Positions 25,982 to 33,929 of a stretch of 61,358 nt of DNA are shown piece after piece. The notes beneath the pieces were generated by a model. That model was given only the letters and a program-made list of their open reading frames with translations, did not search any database and was not told the origin of the DNA. The position numbers were made by a program, and so were the translations under genes. Source of the stretch: Hymenobacter citatus (lineage in GTDB: Bacteria; Bacteroidota; Bacteroidia; Cytophagales; Hymenobacteraceae); assembly GCF_014333615.1 (NCBI RefSeq), contig NZ_JACSCY010000022.1, forward strand, positions 1 to 61,358, read 5' to 3'. The first letter of the stretch is position 1; the number at the start of each line of letters is the position of its first letter.

Positions 25982-27145
25982 TCACTCCATCACCTGCCGC
26001 ATCCACGCCAAGCCATTCGGCGAGTGAATCTCCTCCATCGACTCGATAGAAATGGCGGCTACCTCGGAGCCGCGGCGGCGCATGGCGGTTTCGTAGTGGC
26101 TGATAGCAGCGAGAAGGGTAGGAAATTGGCCGTTGGTGAGGCAGTGGCTTAGCTCCAAAGCGTCGAGCATGGCCATGTTCACGCCTTCGCCGGCGTAGGG
26201 CGGCATCAAGTGGGCAGCGTCGCCAAGGAGGGTGAGGGTAGGCTGCGCGGGCCAGTCCTGGTCGAGGGGCATGCAGTACTGCGGGCGAGGCACATAGTAG
26301 GCGTGGTTGGTGGCGAACAGCTCGCGCCAGAGGGGGCTCCACGCGGCAAAGTCGCGGGCAAACCAGGCGGCTACCTGGGGTGGACTCTGGAAATCGATAC
26401 CGCTGGCCTGCACCCAGTTTTCGGTGGTGCGCTGGCAGGTGTAAAACGACAGGCTACCGTCGCCTTTGGCACTTACGATGATGGATTTCTCACCGCCGAG
26501 GGCGAAGAGCTTGCCGCTTTTTGTCAGCTTCCACAGGCCGGGCGCGTGCCGGGCCGCGTCGTACACGTTGCCTTCTACCACGGTATAGCCCGTGAAGAAC
26601 GGCCGAAGCGACGTTACCAGCGGCCGCACCTGTGAGTTAGCGCCATCGGCCCCAATTACCAGATGAACGTGGTTGGTGCAGCCATCAGCAAAATACAGCT
26701 GCCAGCCGTTGGGGGTAGGGGTTAGCTCCTGTAGCTGGCTATTCCAGACAATGGTGCCAGGCGCGAGCGAGTCGATGAGCAGGTCGCGCAGCGGGCCGCG
26801 GTCTATTTCGGGACGAAAATGCGCGTCGCCAAAGGTAAGCGCGTCGGGTTGTTGGTGCTGGTCGTAGACAATGGTAGCCTGACCATCGAGTAAGCGTATT
26901 TTATCGGCGCCGGGCCGGTAATGTGCCCGAAAAGCGTTGAGCAGACCAGCTGCGCTGAGGGCACGCAGCCCTGATTCTTCGTGCAAATCGAGCGTAGCCC
27001 CTTGCTGACGAGCGTCGCGAGTAGAGTCGCGCTCATAAACGGTTACCTCGGCACCTTGTTGCTGGAGCAAGCGGGCTAACGTGAGGCCACCGGGGCCACC
27101 ACCGATAATAGCAATTTTCTTGTTGGTTACAAGCATGGTCTTCAT
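25982..27145 (-). CDS. FAD-dependent monooxygenase, TetX-like
   Basis: Class A flavoprotein hydroxylase. The N-terminal FAD-binding motif is IAIIGGGPGGLTLARLLQQQG, followed by YERD and the TetX-type segment GATLDLHEESG. The second FAD motif LTLLGDAAHLMPPYAGEGVNMAM and the C-terminal helix also fit. These features resemble tetracycline-inactivating TetX enzymes more than generic aromatic hydroxylases, but drug activity is inferred only. Starts at 27145 and 27136 are both possible; an AGGA lies 9 bp before the second. The open frame to 27424 overlaps the regulator and is ignored. It lies 26 bp after the AraC-type regulator gene on the same strand. Confidence 0.88.
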   Translation of the reverse strand: MKTMLVTNKKIAIIGGGPGGLTLARLLQQQGAEVTVYERDSTRDARQQGATLDLHEESGLRALSAAGLLNAFRAHYRPGADKIRLLDGQATIVYDQHQQPDALTFGDAHFRPEIDRGPLRDLLIDSLAPGTIVWNSQLQELTPTPNGWQLYFADGCTNHVHLVIGADGANSQVRPLVTSLRPFFTGYTVVEGNVYDAARHAPGLWKLTKSGKLFALGGEKSIIVSAKGDGSLSFYTCQRTTENWVQASGIDFQSPPQVAAWFARDFAAWSPLWRELFATNHAYYVPRPQYCMPLDQDWPAQPTLTLLGDAAHLMPPYAGEGVNMAMLDALELSHCLTNGQFPTLLAAISHYETAMRRRGSEVAAISIESMEEIHSPNGLAWMRQVME

Positions 27146-27171
27146 TCCTTTTGTAAGGTAGGAAGACAAAA

Positions 27172-27948
27172 CTATGGCGCGGGCCAAGCGGAAAATTGAA
27201 TAAATCGGCCATCCCGATTGCGAGCCAGCTCGCTGGGTCGCACGCCCGCAAATTTGCGCACCTCCCGAATAAAATGGGCCTGATCGGCAAAGTGCTGATC
27301 GGGAAACAACCGTCCGGCTTTCAACTGCGGAAAAGCTGCCCGAAACCGCAGCATGGCACAATACGCTTTTAGCGACAAGCCAAAATATTCCTGAAAATAG
27401 CGGTTGATCTGCCGGCTGCTCCAACCGGACTGCGCAGCCAGCGTGTGCACCGGTAGTGCCCCATCCGAAGCATAAATCTGCACAAATAGCCGCTGCTTGC
27501 GCAGATCAATGGCCGGTGGAAGCAGGCCACGCAGGGTAGCAGTCAGCTTGGCACAGAACTGCTCGAAATCAGTCAGGTCGGTCGGTGCAATACCCCAGAA
27601 ATCAGAGGCTAATAGGCGCATACCGTTCAGCAGGTCGGCCATGCGGGTCTGAAGCAGGTATTCGGCGGCTGGCAGCCGTAGGCTTACGGCCCCGATAACC
27701 GTTCCGGCCGCCAAAATAGTCTGTTCGGCTACGGTGCTCAGCCCCATCAGCGACACATGAAACGGCTGCGTCCGGGAATACGAAAATAACACGTCGATGC
27801 GGCCATCGGGCAGGAGCAGGATGGGGTGGTCGGTTTCGGCGGTGGTTGTCAGCAGCCAGAAGCTTTCTACCAGAAAGGCCAGCGTTACATCGGGCTGCGC
27901 TACCTGGTAAGCGAGGCCAAGGGTCATCGCTGCGTCATTCGTTGGCAT
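27172..27948 (-). CDS. AraC-family transcriptional regulator
   Basis: Likely controls the downstream flavin monooxygenase. The 258-residue product has an N-terminal cupin-like ligand domain (about residues 20-120, including PILLLPDGRIDVLFSY) and a C-terminal double helix-turn-helix (LAAQSGWSSRQINRYFQEYFGLSLKAYCAMLRFRAA, cited in part). The second HTH is recognisable in ADQAHFIREVRKFAGVRPSEL. It shares a strand and short spacing with the TetX-like gene. The divergent SMR gene may share its control region. Confidence 0.9.
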   Translation of the reverse strand: MPTNDAAMTLGLAYQVAQPDVTLAFLVESFWLLTTTAETDHPILLLPDGRIDVLFSYSRTQPFHVSLMGLSTVAEQTILAAGTVIGAVSLRLPAAEYLLQTRMADLLNGMRLLASDFWGIAPTDLTDFEQFCAKLTATLRGLLPPAIDLRKQRLFVQIYASDGALPVHTLAAQSGWSSRQINRYFQEYFGLSLKAYCAMLRFRAAFPQLKAGRLFPDQHFADQAHFIREVRKFAGVRPSELARNRDGRFIQFSAWPAP

Positions 27949-27964
27949 TCTTGGTTGAAATTAT

Positions 27965-28416
27965 GGCAGTGATGTACATGTACACACTGTTGTTTTTCAC
28001 TTTATCCAAAAACCTGACCCTATTGAAGCAGTTGCTTTCTCAAAAGTTAAACTGCCTATGAAGACCTGGGTAACGTTACTCATCGCTATTGTAGCGGAAA
28101 CTGTCGCCACTTCAGCGCTTAAAGCCTCCAATGGATTTACGAAACTACTGCCTAGCGTATTAGTTGTTGTCGGGTATGGTACAGCATTTTATTGTCTCAG
28201 CATTGCCCTGCGTACTATCCAAGTGGGTACCGCCTATGCTATTTGGTCGGGTATTGGTATTATCCTAGTGACGTTGGTTGGAGTAGTACTCTATAAGCAA
28301 GTGCCAGACGTAGCAACTCTAATAGGGATGGGCTTAATCGTTGCGGGAGTTATTGTTATCAATCTGTTTGGAAAGCCGGTTGGGCATTAATCTATGTGTA
28401 CACGTACATCATTGCC
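27965..28416. repeat. 22-bp imperfect inverted repeats flanking the SMR gene
   Basis: The right-hand copy at 28395-28416 is the inverse of 27965-27986 with two mismatches in 22 positions. The left copy contains a perfect 12-bp palindrome TGTACATGTACA. The pair brackets the SMR gene with its presumed promoter, 408 bp apart. Confidence 0.7.
28058..28390 (+). CDS. Small multidrug resistance (SMR/EmrE-type) transporter
   Basis: Proton-coupled four-helix efflux pump for cationic compounds. The 110-residue product has the expected length, the essential membrane Glu14 (IAIVAETVATSALKAS), GTAYAIWSGIGIILVTLVG, and the C-terminal helix LIGMGLIVAGVIVINL. A guanidinium-exporter function cannot be excluded. 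It is divergent from the AraC/TetX-like genes and flanked by inverted repeats. Confidence 0.92.
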   Translation: MKTWVTLLIAIVAETVATSALKASNGFTKLLPSVLVVVGYGTAFYCLSIALRTIQVGTAYAIWSGIGIILVTLVGVVLYKQVPDVATLIGMGLIVAGVIVINLFGKPVGH

Positions 28417-28575
28417 CAAAGTATACGCTTATGCTATCCGCTCTACCCATGTGCTACGTGGTGGCTGAATAGAACTTTGGCTTGTACCTAACCTTCTGCT
28501 GCCCTCACAGGTTAAAAATGGACGTGTGCTATTGCATAGTGCCCGCCTGATTTTCAATCTAGAACATACTCTCTC

Positions 28576-29421
28576 ATGGCAACTCCTAAAAACTGGTTTA
28601 TAACTGGCGTCAGCACCGGCTTCGGTGCGTCGTTGGCCGATTTGCTCCTCGAAAAAGGGGATAAAGTAGCCGCTACCTTCCGCAAGCAGGAGCAAGTAGA
28701 CGAATTCACCCAAAAGGCCGGCGAGCAAGGCATTGGCGTACTCTGCAACGTGTCGGACGAGGCACAAGTAAAGCAGGCTATCCAGCAGGCTATCGACGCG
28801 CTCGGTCACCTCGATGTGGTAGTGAACAACGCGGGCTACGGCTCGCTGGGCAGCATCGAAGAGATTGACGACAAAGAAGTGCAGCGCCAATTCGATGTGA
28901 ACGTGTTTGGCCCTCTGCGCGTGCTGCGTGCCGTGCTGCCCCACCTGCGCGAGCGGAAAAGCGGCCACGTGATTAACATCACCAGCATTGGCGGCCTGAA
29001 AACCTTCCCTGGGGTAGGCGTCTACAACGCTTCCAAATTTGCGCTCGAAGCCATCGGCGAAAGCCTGGCCCAGCAGGTGAAGCCGCTCGGCATCAAAGTA
29101 ACCAACATCGAGCCCAGCGGCTTTCGCACGGAGTGGGCCGGCAGCTCGGCTACCTACGTGGATACCGCCATTGAGGACTATCGCTCCACGGTAGGCGAAA
29201 ACCTGAAGGGCATCCAGAGCTACAGCGGCAAGCAGCCCGGCGACCCAGAGCGCGCCGCGCAAATCATGTACGATGTTGTGCGCGAGGAAAACCCGCCCCT
29301 GCACCTGCCCATCGGCAAAGCTGCCGTGAAAGGCGCCCGCGACAAATTTACGGAGCTGGTGAAAGAGCTGGAGAAGGTGGCCGACTTAGGCAACTCTGCT
29401 GACTTTCCGGAGGAGAAGTAA
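28576..29421 (+). CDS. Short-chain dehydrogenase/reductase
   Basis: Classical SDR oxidoreductase of 281 residues with cofactor motif TGVSTGFG, NNAGYGSLG, the catalytic Ser in ITSIGGLKTFPG and YNASK. The architecture resembles the common oxidoreductases of this type with broad carbonyl substrates. It is monocistronic with a strong terminator. No substrate can be assigned. Confidence 0.9.
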   Translation: MATPKNWFITGVSTGFGASLADLLLEKGDKVAATFRKQEQVDEFTQKAGEQGIGVLCNVSDEAQVKQAIQQAIDALGHLDVVVNNAGYGSLGSIEEIDDKEVQRQFDVNVFGPLRVLRAVLPHLRERKSGHVINITSIGGLKTFPGVGVYNASKFALEAIGESLAQQVKPLGIKVTNIEPSGFRTEWAGSSATYVDTAIEDYRSTVGENLKGIQSYSGKQPGDPERAAQIMYDVVREENPPLHLPIGKAAVKGARDKFTELVKELEKVADLGNSADFPEEK

Positions 29422-29439
29422 AAGAATGGATGTTAACTG

Positions 29440-29475
29440 AAAAGGTCCCGCAGTGCGCAACTGCGGGACCTTTTT
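29440..29475. terminator. Terminator after the SDR gene
   Basis: AAAAGGTCCCGCAGT and ACTGCGGGACCTTTTT form a long perfect stem with a T-run. It lies between convergent genes. Confidence 0.9.
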
Positions 29476-29499
29476 GCTTTTCAACGGAAGTGCTTGCCC

Positions 29500-30201
29500 C
29501 TAAAATTTGGCGCCAATACTGAGCTGGAATTCCCGGATGCGATACTCCGCATTGTAGGTGTAAAAGCCATCGAGTTCACCTTCGAAGCGCGAGGCGCCTG
29601 GAATGAGTACGTTGTAGGGCGTGTCGGAAACTGTGGCGGACAGCAGCAGCCGGTTGTTGGTGAAGTAGAGACCGGGCTGGATGAAAGTGTAGCTGTAGCC
29701 ATCGTGGCTGAGGTTGACCATTTGCCCTACTGCTACGCCGGGCATCAGATGAGCGTTGGGGCCCAGGTTGAACCGGTAGTAGATGCCCCAATCGGCGCGG
29801 GCGCGGGTGAGCAGGCGGCTGATGTGCTGATTTCCGTAGCTCGTTATAAAGTCGTTGACTACCGTCTGGGTGTAGCCGGTTTTGTAGTTCAGGTGCTGCA
29901 TATCCAGCCCCAGCGTACCTGCCAGCACTACACGCTCCGATAGCGGCTTAAAGGCCTTCACCTGCATAAAGCCCGAAAACGTGTTTCGCACCGTTATCCT
30001 GCGGTCTTCTTCTGAAAAGACAGGCGAGGCCGACCGCGGAGCATACGTGCCACCGGACGACATGACGCGGAAGTCGCTGATTTTGGGACCGGCCTCAAAG
30101 TAGAAGGCCCATTTGGTGGGGGTGTACTGCGCCACGCTCTGGTGGCTCAGCATGGCCCCGGCTGCTGTCAGCAGAAAGGCAGGCACGTAAGATTTGAACA
30201 T
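29500..30201 (-). CDS. Predicted outer-membrane beta-barrel protein
   Basis: Family not recognised beyond a generic porin-like barrel. The start at 30201 gives a signal peptide (MFKSYVPAFLLTAAGAMLSHQSVAQ); a longer open frame to 30315 is unlikely. Alternating aromatic strands (GIYYRFNLGPNAHLMPGVAVGQ, IQPGLYFTNNRLLLSATV) end in a C-terminal Phe (SIGAKF), the usual outer-membrane insertion signal. Confidence 0.7.
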   Translation of the reverse strand: MFKSYVPAFLLTAAGAMLSHQSVAQYTPTKWAFYFEAGPKISDFRVMSSGGTYAPRSASPVFSEEDRRITVRNTFSGFMQVKAFKPLSERVVLAGTLGLDMQHLNYKTGYTQTVVNDFITSYGNQHISRLLTRARADWGIYYRFNLGPNAHLMPGVAVGQMVNLSHDGYSYTFIQPGLYFTNNRLLLSATVSDTPYNVLIPGASRFEGELDGFYTYNAEYRIREFQLSIGAKF

Positions 30202-30374
30202 GTAGGAAAACAGTGGAAAGTGGGTGGGTTGAGTAAAACCCGCTTGTTCAACTGTAATGCCAAAATATCTAGTTTTAGTAATATTTATTACTATCACCTC
30301 CACTCCACTCCACATAAAAGACCATGTGCAAGCTCAATGTAAGCGTAAAGCTCTGCAAAATAGAATGCACTGAG

Positions 30375-32945
30375 CTATAGTCCGTTCTGCTTCTTGGTGC
30401 CACGGATAGCTTGGGCGTCTAAAGGGTTTTCGGGCCAGTAGTGTTTGGGGTAGCGGCCGCGTAGCTCCTTGCGCACCTCAAAATAGCTGCTGTTCCAGAA
30501 GCTGCGCAGATCGCGCGTCACCTGGGCCGGGCGGTAGCCAGGGGAAAGCAGATGCAGCGTGAGTGGCACCGCACCGCCGCCTACCATGGGCGTGTCGAGA
30601 AGCCCGAATACCTCCTGCAACCGCACGGCTAGCACAGGCGCGGCGGGGTCTTGGTAGTCGAGGCGAATGCGCGAGCCGGTGGGTACCTCCAGGTGGGTAG
30701 GGGCGAGGCGGTCCAGCTCCTGGCGCTGGGTCCAGCCGTCGGGTAGCCAGTTCAGTAGCGCTTCGCCCAAATCTAGTTTGTTGATATCAGCCGCGGAGCG
30801 CACGCCATCCAGAAACGGCCCCAGCCACTCGGGCAGCGTTTCTAGCAACGCCGCATCCGATACATCGGGCCACTGCTGCGGCCGCAGATAGTGCAGAAAC
30901 GCCAGCCGCTCCCGCACCTGCGTAGCTGCCTCCGACCATGGTAGCCGGTTGATACCTTCAGTACGCAGATGGTCGAGTACCACGGCGGCTACTGTTTCGG
31001 GGCTAGGCTGGGGTAGGGTGGCTTCGGCTAGAACCAGCGCGCCCAACCGTTGCGTGCGGCGGGCCACGACGCGGCCAGCGGTATCGTCCCAACGCACTTG
31101 CTCCTGTGCTTCGATAAGGTAGGCGAAGTGCTGTTCCAACTCGGCACGACTAACTGGCGCGGCCAGCCCAGCTCGCGGCTGTGCCGCCACGCCATCCAGC
31201 GTAGCTACGGCAAAAAACGTGTCGCTGGCGCTGTAAAACTCCGCAGGCAACGTGGCCCGCTGACCCGATACCAAGCGTACGCGCTCGGGTGTTTCGCGCT
31301 GGGCGAGGCGGTCGGGGTAGGCGAGGGCTGTGAGCAGACCGGCCACGTCAGGTACAAGTGGGGCGGCTTCCACGCCGGCCCGGCGGCGCAAGACAGCAGC
31401 CGCTTCGCGTACGCGGCGCAGCGTGGCGTGGTCGGGGTGCAGGCCGGGTAGGGGCGCCCGCCCGTTTTCCAGCGCTTCCAGGCGCAGGCGCACATCGGGT
31501 GGGCCGAACGAGCCGTCGGCGGGGCGCAGCAGGTCACGCTCGGTGAGCAGCGCGGCCAGGGCACAGGCTGTGGTGCCTTGCCCTACCTCCTTGCCCCGCA
31601 CCACCAGGTGGGCCAGGCGGGGCGCCAGTCCGAGGCCCGCCAATGCCCGGCCGTGGGGGGTAGGGCGGCCATCGGGTTGCAGCGCATGGAGGCGTATGAG
31701 TAGGTCGCGGGCCAAAGCCAGCGCAGCGGCGGGCGGCGCATCCAGCCAGCGTAGGGCAGCGGCATCGTGAGCGCCCCATAGGGCCAGCTCTAGGGCCAGG
31801 GCGCTCAGGTCGGCCGTTAGGATTTCGGGCGCGAGGTAAGCGGGTAGCTGCGGCTGGTCGGCAGCGGTCCAGAGGCGGTAGCAGGTGCCGGGACCGAGGC
31901 GGCCGGCCCGGCCCCGGCGCTGGTCGGCGGCGGCTTGGCTTACGGGCTGGGTGGTGAGAGTAGAAAGTCCGGTGCGCGGCTCAAACTGCGGTACGCGGGC
32001 ATAGCCACCGTCTACCACAATCGTCACGCCTTCAATGGTTAAGCTGGTTTCGGCAATGCTGGTAGCCAATACCACTTTGCGCCGGCCGGCCGGCGCTGGC
32101 CGTAGCGCGGCATCCTGCTGCTCCAGGGGTAGCTCGCCGTGCAGCACGTGCAGGTCTACGGTAGGCGCGAGGGTAGGGGCCAGGCGCTCGGCCACGCGGC
32201 GCTGGTCGGCCAGGCCGGGCAGAAAGGCCAGCACGTCGCCGGTAGGGTGCGCGGCCAGGGCTTCGCGGATAATGGTGGGCATCAAATCCTGCAACCGCTC
32301 GTGGGGGCGGCGGCTAGCGCTGCCCGCCCGCGCCGGCGTGAGGTAGTGCGTCTCGATGGGGTAGCTTAGGCCCGCGCTGCGCACCACGGGGGCGTTCAGC
32401 CACTTCCCTAGCCGCTCGGCCTCCAACGTAGCCGACATCACCAGCAACCGTAAATCGGGGCGCAGTACGGCCTGCGCATCCAGGGCCAGGGCTAGGCCGA
32501 GGTCAGCCTGCAAGCTCCGCTCGTGAAATTCGTCGAACAGCACTGCCGCCACGCCTTCCAGCGCGGGGTCGTCCTGGAGCTGGCGCGTCAGAATGACCTC
32601 TGTTACTACTTCGATTCGCGTTTTTGCAGAAATCTTGCTTTCCAGACGCATCCTGTAGCCCACGGTTTGGCCAACTGGCTCGCCTAGTAGCTGGGCCATG
32701 CGCGTAGCCGCCGCCCGCGCCGCCAGCCGCCGCGGCTCCAGCACAATAATGCGCCCGGTGGGCGGCATCCAATCGGCTTCGAGCAAGGCCAGCGGCACCA
32801 GCGTGGTTTTGCCCGCGCCGGGCGGCGCTTGAAGCACCGCACACGGGTTTTGACCGAGGGTCGTCAGCAGCTCGGGTAGGGCAGCGCGGATGGGGAGGTC
32901 GGGAAGGAGCAAGCAGGAAGTATATTTAATACAAGGGCTTAGCAA
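30375..32945 (-). CDS. hrpB: ATP-dependent helicase HrpB
   Basis: DEAH/RHA-type RNA helicase whose cellular role is poorly defined. The 856-residue product contains Walker A PPGAGKTT, the DEFH box (DEFHERSLQADLG), SATLEA, ATSIAETSLTI and QRRGRAGRLGPG. The HrpB-specific C-terminal domain ends in HYWPENPLDAQA(I)RGTKK. The start follows a stop-rich AT region; no competing start was preferred. It is monocistronic on the minus strand. Confidence 0.95.
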   Translation of the reverse strand: MLSPCIKYTSCLLLPDLPIRAALPELLTTLGQNPCAVLQAPPGAGKTTLVPLALLEADWMPPTGRIIVLEPRRLAARAAATRMAQLLGEPVGQTVGYRMRLESKISAKTRIEVVTEVILTRQLQDDPALEGVAAVLFDEFHERSLQADLGLALALDAQAVLRPDLRLLVMSATLEAERLGKWLNAPVVRSAGLSYPIETHYLTPARAGSASRRPHERLQDLMPTIIREALAAHPTGDVLAFLPGLADQRRVAERLAPTLAPTVDLHVLHGELPLEQQDAALRPAPAGRRKVVLATSIAETSLTIEGVTIVVDGGYARVPQFEPRTGLSTLTTQPVSQAAADQRRGRAGRLGPGTCYRLWTAADQPQLPAYLAPEILTADLSALALELALWGAHDAAALRWLDAPPAAALALARDLLIRLHALQPDGRPTPHGRALAGLGLAPRLAHLVVRGKEVGQGTTACALAALLTERDLLRPADGSFGPPDVRLRLEALENGRAPLPGLHPDHATLRRVREAAAVLRRRAGVEAAPLVPDVAGLLTALAYPDRLAQRETPERVRLVSGQRATLPAEFYSASDTFFAVATLDGVAAQPRAGLAAPVSRAELEQHFAYLIEAQEQVRWDDTAGRVVARRTQRLGALVLAEATLPQPSPETVAAVVLDHLRTEGINRLPWSEAATQVRERLAFLHYLRPQQWPDVSDAALLETLPEWLGPFLDGVRSAADINKLDLGEALLNWLPDGWTQRQELDRLAPTHLEVPTGSRIRLDYQDPAAPVLAVRLQEVFGLLDTPMVGGGAVPLTLHLLSPGYRPAQVTRDLRSFWNSSYFEVRKELRGRYPKHYWPENPLDAQAIRGTKKQNGL

Positions 32946-32992
32946 GACGGACTACTTACTATGAAGTAGTTTTCTATACCGGAGAACAATCA

Positions 32993-33038
32993 TTTATCAA
33001 TTGTCTTGACAATTGATAAACAGTGTATATTTGTACAC
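32993..33038 (+). promoter_or_regulatory. Palindromic regulated promoter without a recognised target
   Basis: A 28-bp perfect palindrome (left half TTTATCAATTGTC, centre TT, right half GACAATTGATAAA; 32993-33020) is followed by a -7 element TATATTTG (33026-33033). The -7 itself sits inside a second palindrome, GTGTA-TATTTG-TACAC (33023-33038). TTG triplets lie 22 or 17 bp before the -7, not the usual 19-21. The symmetry is that of a dimeric repressor site, for example MarR-type. The promoter faces a stretch with no recognisable plus-strand gene. Confidence 0.6.
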
Positions 33039-33060
33039 GTATTATTCACCAATTATACTG

Positions 33061-33100
33061 GTGAAAAAATAACGGAGCCAGCCGAAAGGCCAACCCCGTT
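33061..33100 (-). terminator. Terminator of the 44-aa small gene
   Basis: On the minus strand AACGGGGTTGGCC and GGCTGGCTCCGTT pair over 13 positions (with G-U pairs) around TTTC, followed by ATTTTTTC. On the plus strand the same stem has mismatches, so it is oriented for minus-strand transcripts. It starts 5 bp after the stop of the small gene. Confidence 0.8.
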
Positions 33101-33105
33101 ATCTA

Positions 33106-33240
33106 CTACCTCAAGTAATGCGAAATCAGCAGGTCCGCTGCGTATTTCAACACTACTCCAACAGGCGGCATCCATAGAAGCCGACTGTCCCACAAGCGAG
33201 CCAGTAGTCTAGCTATTTTGTGTTTCGCACGTTTACCCAT
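33106..33240 (-). CDS. Small basic protein, 44 aa
   Basis: An ATG at 33240 opens a 44-codon frame ending in TAG at 33108-33106. The product begins with a basic stretch (MGKRAKHKIARLLARLW) and continues with a helix-forming hydrophobic segment (PPVGVVLKYAADLLISHYLR). The intrinsic terminator directly after the stop is the main support. A -7 match TATCTTTG lies at 33364-33357 without a good -33. It is covered on the opposite strand by a predicted transcript from the palindromic promoter to the plus-strand terminator. Function unknown. Confidence 0.5.
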   Translation of the reverse strand: MGKRAKHKIARLLARLWDSRLLWMPPVGVVLKYAADLLISHYLR

Positions 33241-33546
33241 TTGACTCGGGAGTAAGGGTGCTCAATCCACCCACTTCCTGAAGCCCCTCGGCCGGCCAGC
33301 CTTGGGGCTTCGTCTTTTCAGACAAAGCCGGCTGGGTGACTTACCGTGCAATAGATCAAAGATACTATACTGCGAAGCTGCCTTTCGGAAATATTAAATT
33401 TTGTTTTTTGTAAGTTTTTAGTAGATGAAGCTACTGAAAGTAGTACGTGACAGTCCTCTCGGCCCTGTCCAGAAAAGGGCCCCCATTTTTACTTTACTCA
33501 GTATGAATGAGAGTTTGTAGCTCAACATTCAACACGTAGAATACCC
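33241..33546. other. Intergenic stretch between the small gene and the rhodanese gene
   Basis: Holds the plus-strand terminator at 33280-33318, the possible minus-strand -7 at 33364-33357, an AT-rich tract (33390-33420) and a GGCCCT/AGGGCC hairpin near 33460-33480. A 31-codon plus-strand reading at 33425-33520 is present but has no support beyond being open. No tRNA or recognised RNA seen. Confidence 0.5.
33280..33318 (+). terminator. Terminator facing plus strand
   Basis: GAAGCCCC (33280-33287) and GGGGCTTC (33304-33311) pair around a loop containing the self-complementary GGCCGGCC. GTCTTTTC follows on the plus strand. It would end a transcript of about 280 nt started at the palindromic promoter. 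Confidence 0.7.
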
Positions 33547-33870
33547 TTAATACATCGGCACCCCAGGATCAACCTCGCGACTCCAGGCGTCGATACCGCC
33601 CTTTAGGTTGAGCAGATTGCTGAGGCCGTGGCGGTGCTGCAAAAACGCTAGGGCCTGCATAGAGCGCACGCCGTGGTGGCAGATAAGCACCACGGGGCGG
33701 TCGGTGGCAATTTCGGCGGTGCGGCGCGGTAGCTCGCCCAGCGGAATCAGGTGGCTGCCCTCGATGCGGCAGTAGTCGTACTCCATCTGCTCGCGCACGT
33801 CGATGAGCTGGAGGTTTTCGCCGCGTTGCTGGCGGGCGTGCAAGTCGCGGGGCGTGAGGTCGGGAAGCAT
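33547..33870 (-). CDS. Rhodanese-like domain protein
   Basis: Single rhodanese domain that handles sulfane sulfur or serves as a sulfur carrier. The start at 33870 (MLPDLTPRDLHARQQ) gives 107 residues, normal for one domain; a -7-like TATTTTTG at 33900-33893 is compatible. The open frame to 33963 adds a proline-rich leader and would overlap pnuC. The active-site loop is CHHGVRS, with LIDVREQMEYDYCRIEGSHLIPLGEL upstream (cited in part). Confidence 0.88.
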   Translation of the reverse strand: MLPDLTPRDLHARQQRGENLQLIDVREQMEYDYCRIEGSHLIPLGELPRRTAEIATDRPVVLICHHGVRSMQALAFLQHRHGLSNLLNLKGGIDAWSREVDPGVPMY

Positions 33871-33929
33871 GGGCAGCAAGGGAAGGTAGGCGGCAAAAAT
33901 ACGGCGCAGCTCGGTAGGTTTGGGTAGCT

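Noticed and set aside
27145..27424. Upstream extension of the monooxygenase frame
   Set aside because: Overlaps the AraC gene on the same strand and lacks similarity to flavoprotein N-termini; the FAD motif starts right after 27145.
28429..29304. 291-codon minus-strand frame over the SDR gene
   Set aside because: Shadow of a well-supported SDR with cofactor and active-site motifs.
33006..33212. 68-codon plus-strand frame with a TTG start after the palindrome
   Set aside because: Its start codon lies upstream of the predicted transcript start, no ATG/GTG follows in frame, and it runs antisense to the better-supported 44-codon gene.
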